Origin: a virus
Strand: one strand, 5' to 3'
Virus record (IMG/VR): IMGVR_UViG_3300026094_000034
Coordinates: 1 to 25,936 of that record
DNA length: 25,936 nt
Every line of letters starts with the position of its first letter. Within the stretch, counting starts at the first letter, position 1. Shown here piece by piece: positions 21,459 through 25,936 of the stretch. The notes below the pieces were generated by a model. The model ran no database searches and was not told where the DNA came from. It saw only the letters and a list, made by a program, of their open reading frames with translations. The translations under genes were made by a program, and so were the position numbers.

Positions 21459-22361
21459 ATGTATAACACCTATGTAGTTGAAGGAGGTATTGGTAAGAAC
21501 GCTGCCTTTACGTCTTTGATTCCAAAATTAAGTAATAAAGAAAACATTCAGGTTGTATCACCATATATGGATTGTTTTTCAACCAATCCAAACGTCTCAA
21601 CAACATTTGATCTAAACTTAGGAATTGATCATTCAAGTATTATCAATTCATCAAAAAATATTCATTTTGTTGAACCCTATAAATCAAATTTTGTTTTTGG
21701 TAAACAACACTTAATAGAATCATGGTCCAATCTTTTAGGAGTTGAGTATGACGATGAATCAATACCATCGTTATACACTGATCAATATTACGACAAATAT
21801 GTCAGATCACTCAGAGAATATTCAGTCAACAACAAGTACATGCTAGTTCAGTTAACTGGTGGACAACCACCTGCTCAATATCTTTCGGGGTCTTGTTATG
21901 AAATGACTGACAAAAGAAGTTATCCAAATCATCTTGCGCAAAAACTGATACACTTGTTAAAGAAAAAATATCCAGATGTAACAATTCTTGATGCGACTCT
22001 TCCAAATCAACCGTCATACGACAATGCAATTAAATACGACGTTTATTGGATACTGTTACATGAAGCATTAAAACATGCTGAGGGATTCATTTCTATAGAT
22101 TCTTGTCTTAATCATTTTTCGCCTTCAGCAAAGGTTCCTGGCGTAGTTCTTTGGGGATCGACTAGGTGGACTCAGTTTGGATACAGTCAAAATACAAATA
22201 TGCAATATTTTATGAAACCCAATAAGTGGGAAGAGTCTAAATACGATCCTGATGATCCGCGAAACATAATGATTGATCCAGAACGTGTGTTGAATGAATA
22301 TGTAAAAACACAAAAAAATAAAGGTATTATTAGAAATATCATTGGACAAAAGAAAAAATAA
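21459..22361 (+). CDS. Glycosyltransferase family 9 (heptosyltransferase)-like protein
   Basis: This 300-residue protein has a short opening strand and glycine loop, 'YVVEGGIGKNAAFTSLIPKL', which resembles the N-domain of GT9 enzymes. The C-domain has 'ALKHAEGFISIDSCLNHFSP', 'KVPGVVLWGSTRWTQFGY', the GT9 pattern in which an Asp-Ser and a His precede the 'P-x-V-x-L-x-G' strand that binds the ADP-heptose-type donor. The middle region (AQKLIHLLKKKYPDVTIL) fits the linker helix. Codon use is strongly AT-rich and the C-terminus is lysine-rich (IIGQKKK), unlike the structural genes, which suggests separate acquisition. A lipopolysaccharide-type or carrier-linked sugar acceptor is likely in this family; the actual substrate is unknown. 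Confidence 0.65.
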   Translation: MYNTYVVEGGIGKNAAFTSLIPKLSNKENIQVVSPYMDCFSTNPNVSTTFDLNLGIDHSSIINSSKNIHFVEPYKSNFVFGKQHLIESWSNLLGVEYDDESIPSLYTDQYYDKYVRSLREYSVNNKYMLVQLTGGQPPAQYLSGSCYEMTDKRSYPNHLAQKLIHLLKKKYPDVTILDATLPNQPSYDNAIKYDVYWILLHEALKHAEGFISIDSCLNHFSPSAKVPGVVLWGSTRWTQFGYSQNTNMQYFMKPNKWEESKYDPDDPRNIMIDPERVLNEYVKTQKNKGIIRNIIGQKKK

Positions 22362-22376
22362 TATGAGTTACAAATT

Positions 22377-22763
22377 ATGAACAATCCATTGGTGCACATA
22401 TCATTTGGTGAATACGCAGATAAGATTACAATTCTTAGAATTAAACAACAACGCATTCAAGATAATAATAAAATTAAGAATGTAAAAAAAGAACTAGATA
22501 TGTTAGTTGATCTCGATGATCACTTTATAATAGGATCAGAACAGTATAATAAATTATATAAGGTAAACTCATCTCTGTGGGATGTTGAGGATAACATCAG
22601 GATTCATGAGAAAAATGGGGACTTTGGTCATGAATTTGTTCAACTTGCACGAGAGGTGTATAGACTCAATGACGACCGGGCAAGAATTAAGAACAAAATC
22701 AATCTAGATTACGGCTCCGACTTAGTCGAAGAAAAATCTTATACAGAATATACGTCATCATAA
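22377..22763 (+). CDS. DUF6165 family protein
   Basis: This 128-residue protein fits the DUF6165 pattern well: 'HISFGEYADKITILRIKQQR' at the start, a Lys/Glu/Asn-rich helix ('NVKKELDMLVD'), 'YKVNSSLWDVEDNIRIHEKN' in the middle, then 'FVQLAREVYRLNDDRARIK', and the ending 'YGSDLVEEKSYTEY'. The family is all-helical, of unknown biochemical function, and is usually found next to lipopolysaccharide or glycan-biosynthesis genes and glycosyltransferases in bacteria and phages. That matches its position right behind the GT9-like gene. The coding sequence is very AT-rich (12 G+C in the 60 bases 22441-22500). It closes the accessory block; the next feature is a late promoter. Confidence 0.82.
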   Translation: MNNPLVHISFGEYADKITILRIKQQRIQDNNKIKNVKKELDMLVDLDDHFIIGSEQYNKLYKVNSSLWDVEDNIRIHEKNGDFGHEFVQLAREVYRLNDDRARIKNKINLDYGSDLVEEKSYTEYTSS

Positions 22764-22778
22764 GGTAAATGTAAATTG

Positions 22779-22786
22779 TATAAATA
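22779..22786 (+). promoter_or_regulatory. T4-type late promoter motif (TATAAATA) for the neck genes
   Basis: An exact TATAAATA lies 37 bases before the ATG of gp13. Transcription would start near 22792, giving a leader of about 32 bases. It marks the return from the accessory block to core late morphogenesis genes. No strong Shine-Dalgarno sequence is visible in the leader. Confidence 0.75.
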
Positions 22787-22823
22787 GTAGTATCACAGAT
22801 TATAACAACGGTACTGCTACGAT

Positions 22824-23567
22824 ATGATACCAAACTCAAGACAGTCTCTTATAGACTACTGCCTTCGTAACCTCGGTGCTCCCGTACTTGAGATTAACGT
22901 CGACGAAGACCAGATCGAGGATCGGGTTGACGAGGCAATTCAGTTCTATCGCGAGTATCACTCCGACGGTATATATCGTGATTTCTTTAAACATGAGTTG
23001 ACTCAAGAAGACGTCGACAATGAGTATATCTCGATTCCTGACTCTATTCTGACGGTCGTACGAGTGTTACCGTTTACTTTCGAGAACTCGTCAGTCAACA
23101 TGTTCGATGCGCGATATCAGATGTCACTCAATGACATGTATAACCTTGGTTTCTCAGGTAACCTTGCGAACTACGTACATGTTCAGAAGTACATCAATAC
23201 GGTCGACATGATGATCAATGGTACCCCACAAGTCGAGTTTGCACGTCACCAGAACAGGTTGTATTTAAACGTCGAACTTGAACGATATCTTAACGTCGGT
23301 GAGTATCTTGTTGTTGAAGCGTATCGTATTATAGATCCCGACGAGAGTACAAATGTCTATAACGATCTCTTCTTAAAACGTTATCTGACTGCATTATTAA
23401 AACGTCAGTGGGGCGTGAACCTTAAGAAGTTCGAGGGTATGGAGTTACCCGGTGGCGTCACTCTTAACGGTCAACAGTTGTTCGATGAGGCCACTGAAGA
23501 AATACGACAGATCGAAGAAGAGATGCAACTTAAGTACGAATTTCCTATTGACTTTCATGTTGGGTAG
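22824..23567 (+). CDS. gp13: Neck protein gp13 (head completion)
   Basis: This 247-residue protein has the N-terminal pattern 'SLIDYCLRNLGAPVLEINVD' followed by 'DQIEDRVDEAIQFYREYHSD', which is the hallmark of T4-type gp13 neck proteins. The body is mixed alpha/beta with 'YISIPDSILTVVRVLPF' and a C-terminal helical region rich in Glu ('EATEEIRQIEEEMQLKYEFP'). T4 gp13 is longer (309 residues, from memory), and about 250 residues is usual in marine T4-like phages. With gp14 it forms the neck collar that seals the filled head and docks the tail. It is followed after 14 bases by gp14, and the pair has a late promoter upstream, so it is expressed with virion assembly genes. Confidence 0.92.
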   Translation: MIPNSRQSLIDYCLRNLGAPVLEINVDEDQIEDRVDEAIQFYREYHSDGIYRDFFKHELTQEDVDNEYISIPDSILTVVRVLPFTFENSSVNMFDARYQMSLNDMYNLGFSGNLANYVHVQKYINTVDMMINGTPQVEFARHQNRLYLNVELERYLNVGEYLVVEAYRIIDPDESTNVYNDLFLKRYLTALLKRQWGVNLKKFEGMELPGGVTLNGQQLFDEATEEIRQIEEEMQLKYEFPIDFHVG

Positions 23568-23581
23568 TAGGTGAGTTCATA

Positions 23582-24541
23582 ATGCCTACAAACGTATTCT
23601 TTTCTCCATCGGTTCAATCCGAACAGTTTCTTTATGAAGACCTTATCATTGAGGGTCTTCGTATGTATGGACAAGATGTTCTGTACCTACCTCGCACCGA
23701 AGTGAGTACAGACGAGATACTCAACGAAGAGTACTCTCGATTCACAGATGCATATGCGGTAGAGATGTACATCGCAGATACTCAGGGATTCGAGGGAGAA
23801 GGAACACTTTTGTCTAAGTTCGGACTTGAGATTCGAGATCAGGCAACATTCATTGTTGCAAGAAGACGGTTCCAACAGTTGGTTGATGTTGATGTCAACT
23901 CTCTTGAGTTCGAACGTCCGCGAGAGGGCGATCTAATATATCTTCCTCTTGCGAATTCTCTTTTTGAGATTAAATTCGTCGAGCACGAGAAACCATTCTA
24001 TCGTCTCAGTGATCTGCCGATCTTTGAGTTACGTTGTGAACTCTACGAGTCAGGATCCGAGCAACTTGATACTGGGTTCGGTAACGTCGATCAGTTCGAG
24101 CGCGACCATGCGTCTCGCACGGTCTTATCGATTAGCGGTGGATCGGATGGGTTTGAACCCGGTACCGAAGTCTTTCAGTTTATACAAGACGAGACGTCGG
24201 ATCAGGAACTTATCGTGGTGTTCGGCGAAGTTGCTGACTTTGTTGAGACACAAGAAGCAGATTCTGGTCAAGAACGCGAGGCCGATCTCTCACTCGTCGG
24301 TGTGTCATCCACGGACGGTGAGCTGCGATCCTTTGATCCATCACTCGGTAACATCTTCTTAATCGATGATGAGATAGACACGGGCTGGTCAGTACTCAAG
24401 GAATATAGTCTCAGTGATGTTGCGGATAAGTATATAGATAACGATGAGTTTGCAGACAATACGCAGTACGAGATCGATGCTGATCAGATCATTGACTTCA
24501 GTCAAGAAAATCCATTCGGCGATCCGAGGTTAAACGACTAA
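23582..24541 (+). CDS. gp14: Neck protein gp14 (head completion)
   Basis: This 319-residue protein has Shine-Dalgarno AGGTGA about seven bases ahead of the start. The start 'MPTNVFFSPSVQSEQFLYED' and the following 'LIIEGLRMYGQDVLYLPR', 'RDQATFIVARRRFQQLVD' and 'RPREGDLIYLPLANSLFEIK' are characteristic of T4-type gp14. It cooperates with gp13 in the neck to stabilise packaged heads and permit tail joining. It is longer than T4 gp14 (256 residues, from memory). The extra length lies in the acidic C-terminal half (from about residue 165), where Asp/Glu/Ser-rich sequence predominates; the C-terminal end 'QENPFGDPRLND' is typical of the marine homologues. Confidence 0.93.
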   Translation: MPTNVFFSPSVQSEQFLYEDLIIEGLRMYGQDVLYLPRTEVSTDEILNEEYSRFTDAYAVEMYIADTQGFEGEGTLLSKFGLEIRDQATFIVARRRFQQLVDVDVNSLEFERPREGDLIYLPLANSLFEIKFVEHEKPFYRLSDLPIFELRCELYESGSEQLDTGFGNVDQFERDHASRTVLSISGGSDGFEPGTEVFQFIQDETSDQELIVVFGEVADFVETQEADSGQEREADLSLVGVSSTDGELRSFDPSLGNIFLIDDEIDTGWSVLKEYSLSDVADKYIDNDEFADNTQYEIDADQIIDFSQENPFGDPRLND

Positions 24542-24545
24542 TCAT

Positions 24546-25538
24546 ATGTTTGGTAATCACTTCTATAACGAACATACACGTCGTGCAGTATCCGTCTTTG
24601 GTACACTGTTCAACAATATAACGGTCATAAAACGTGATGGGTCGGGTAACGCGCTTCAAGAAATCAAGGTGCCGCTGTCGTACGGGCCACGAGAAAAGTT
24701 TCTTGCTCGTATTCGACAAGAAGCAAACCTGAGCGATCCTAGACTTGCGATTAAGCTACCGCGTATGTCCTTTCAGATTACATCACTTAGCTACGATGAG
24801 TCAACGCGTCTGACACGCGGAACTAAACTCAATGTGCCGGGTACATCGTCAACATCAAGAAAGTCGATGTTCTATCCGTCGACATATAACCTGTCGTTTG
24901 AACTCAGCATTATGTCTAAACACACGGACGATGCTCTACAGATTCTTGAACAGATACTTCCATTTTTTCAACCCGAGTACAGCGTGACGGTCAATGAGGT
25001 TGATAATAACTTTAAGTCGGATATGCCGTTCGTACTAACCGGTGTAGATTTATCTGACGATTACGAAGGCGAGTTTGAATCACGCCGTTCTTTGATCTAT
25101 ACCCTCACATTTGATACACGTATTAAATACTACGGTCCGTTATCAGAGTCGGGATCGATTATCCGTCAGACACAGACAAATCTGTCGGACTACGATATGA
25201 CTGCGTCAGGTCTTCCGTATGCATCACAAGTGATTACCATTACACCTGCGGAAGCAAATGAGGACGATGATTTTACGATTAATGTTTCGTTTGATTCGCG
25301 AACACCAGAACAGATCGAGTTGTTCTTTGACAATACTACAAGTGGTCCATTCACAGTCTCTGAATCAGTTATTGGAACAACATCAGGAACGACTGCTGTT
25401 GTGACTGAAGTACGGTCTGATTCGATACTTGTCTCCGTCCCTGACGGTCTATTCGAGGTTGGTGAAACAGTGACGGGTCAGACATCTGCGGCAAACTTTA
25501 CTGTCACTGATATTAACTCAATATGGAACACGCTATGA
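24546..25538 (+). CDS. gp15: Tail completion / sheath stabiliser protein gp15
   Basis: This 330-residue protein starts four bases after the gp14 stop. 'MFGNHFYNEHTRRAVSVFGT', 'FNNITVIKRDGSG', 'PLSYGPREKFLARI' and 'PRMSFQITSLSYDESTRLTR' match the T4 gp15 family, which forms the terminator ring at the head-proximal end of the tail tube and sheath and contacts the neck. The conserved region ends at about residue 215 ('TFDTRIKYYGPLSESGSII'). T4 gp15 is 272 residues, from memory. Here a further C-terminal extension (residues ~230-330) carries 'ESVIGTTSGTTAVVTEV' and 'VGETVTGQTSAANFTV', a small beta module seen in other marine phage structural proteins. The stop overlaps the gp16 start (ATGA). Confidence 0.92.
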   Translation: MFGNHFYNEHTRRAVSVFGTLFNNITVIKRDGSGNALQEIKVPLSYGPREKFLARIRQEANLSDPRLAIKLPRMSFQITSLSYDESTRLTRGTKLNVPGTSSTSRKSMFYPSTYNLSFELSIMSKHTDDALQILEQILPFFQPEYSVTVNEVDNNFKSDMPFVLTGVDLSDDYEGEFESRRSLIYTLTFDTRIKYYGPLSESGSIIRQTQTNLSDYDMTASGLPYASQVITITPAEANEDDDFTINVSFDSRTPEQIELFFDNTTSGPFTVSESVIGTTSGTTAVVTEVRSDSILVSVPDGLFEVGETVTGQTSAANFTVTDINSIWNTL

Positions 25539-25924
25539 GTGATGAGAACGAGAGTGAGATTCAGGACGACTACGATTATGCTCGAGCTCGGTACTACAGC
25601 CTAACCGAAAAGGGTGACGAGGCTATCGACCTAATGCTCGATCTTGCGCGTGAGTCCGAACATCCTCGTGCATTTGAAGTTTTGTCGACCATGTTAAAGC
25701 AGAACGCAGAGATCGCTGATCGACTCATGGAGTTACAAAAGAAAAAGAAAGAAGTACGTCTGACCGACAATCCTCAGCAACTACCCAACTCTATGACTCA
25801 GAATAATGTTTACGTAGGTTCAACTACCGACCTGCAACGTATGCTGCACAATCGTATAAACGAAAAGACAACGATAGACCAGACTGACGACAGCGACTAC
25901 GACGAAGATAGCGAAGAGGACTGA
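25535..25924 (+). CDS. gp16: Terminase small subunit gp16
   Basis: This protein has 129 residues from the ATG at 25535, which overlaps the gp15 stop (ATGA). An in-frame ATG four codons earlier (25523) is possible but would lie further inside gp15. The protein is acidic at both ends with a central helical stretch ('GDEAIDLMLDLARESEHPRA', 'VLSTMLKQNAEIADRLMELQ') followed by a basic segment ('KKKKEVR') and 'NNVYVGSTTDLQRMLHNRI'. This architecture and the position between gp15 and gp17 identify the small terminase, which recognises DNA and stimulates the packaging motor. T4 gp16 is 164 residues, from memory. Confidence 0.9.
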   Translation: MSDENESEIQDDYDYARARYYSLTEKGDEAIDLMLDLARESEHPRAFEVLSTMLKQNAEIADRLMELQKKKKEVRLTDNPQQLPNSMTQNNVYVGSTTDLQRMLHNRINEKTTIDQTDDSDYDEDSEED

Positions 25925-25925
25925 T

Positions 25926-25936
25926 ATGTCTGAGCA
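25926..25936 (+). CDS. gp17: Start of a downstream gene, probably terminase large subunit gp17 (partial)
   Basis: ATG at 25926 begins one base after the gp16 stop; only MSE is visible before the window ends. The assignment rests purely on conserved gene order in T4-like phages (gp16 followed by gp17) and cannot be verified from this sequence. Confidence 0.45.

Noticed and set aside
25523-25534. Upstream ATG for gp16
   Set aside because: Possible, but the ATG at 25535 makes the usual ATGA overlap with gp15 and begins the typical acidic N-terminus.
1-25936. tRNA genes, integrase, insertion sequences or attachment sites
   Set aside because: No cloverleaf-like sequence, transposase or recombinase motif, or flanking inverted repeats were seen on reading; a dedicated tRNA scan was not possible.

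Overview
The window is a segment of a tailed-phage genome with contractile-tail (T4-like) gene order, most like the marine T4-like myoviruses (cyanophages, pelagiphages and relatives). The evidence is the run of neck, tail-completion and terminase genes at the right end (gp13-gp14-gp15-gp16 and the first codons of a probable gp17), several T4-type late promoter motifs (TATAAATA), very tight gene packing on one strand, and large repetitive tail-fibre proteins. No photosynthesis, tRNA, integrase or host gene is present, so the host cannot be named from this window.

Layout. (1) 1-5284: the end of a very large baseplate or fibre-type structural protein followed by four small virion-type genes. 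(2) 5307-15111: the adsorption module. It holds three large fibre genes with related N-terminal attachment domains, a small protein with an Ig-like domain and a SUEL-type sugar-binding lectin domain, two consecutive genes ending in self-cleaving S74 intramolecular chaperone domains, a glycine-rich putative tip protein, a small cysteine-containing protein and a tail-fibre assembly chaperone-like protein. (3) 15126-22763: an accessory block inserted between the fibre and neck genes. It encodes two paralogous proteins of unknown function, two 2-oxoglutarate oxygenase-like proteins, a compact DegT/StrS-type aminotransferase, a GT25-type glycosyltransferase, an arginine:glycine-amidinotransferase-like enzyme, a nucleotide-sugar dehydrogenase, a GT9-like glycosyltransferase and a DUF6165 protein. 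(4) 22824-25936: neck, tail completion and packaging genes.

How it fits together. Region 2 builds the host-recognition apparatus. Two paralogous fibre shafts (7573-9885 and 10562-12832) carry different ends: one is followed by the lectin protein, the other ends in an S74 domain. Base composition falls sharply at the end of the first of these shafts, which suggests an exchanged tip module. Region 3 looks like a sugar-modification cassette. The most striking pair is a StrS-family aminotransferase two genes upstream of an amidinotransferase with an intact catalytic motif set. These are the same enzyme types that build guanidino-sugars in streptomycin biosynthesis. I infer, without proof, that the phage makes or modifies an amino or guanidino sugar on a glycan of the host surface or virion. 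All genes I accept are on the + strand, and no stretch over 300 bases lacks a gene.
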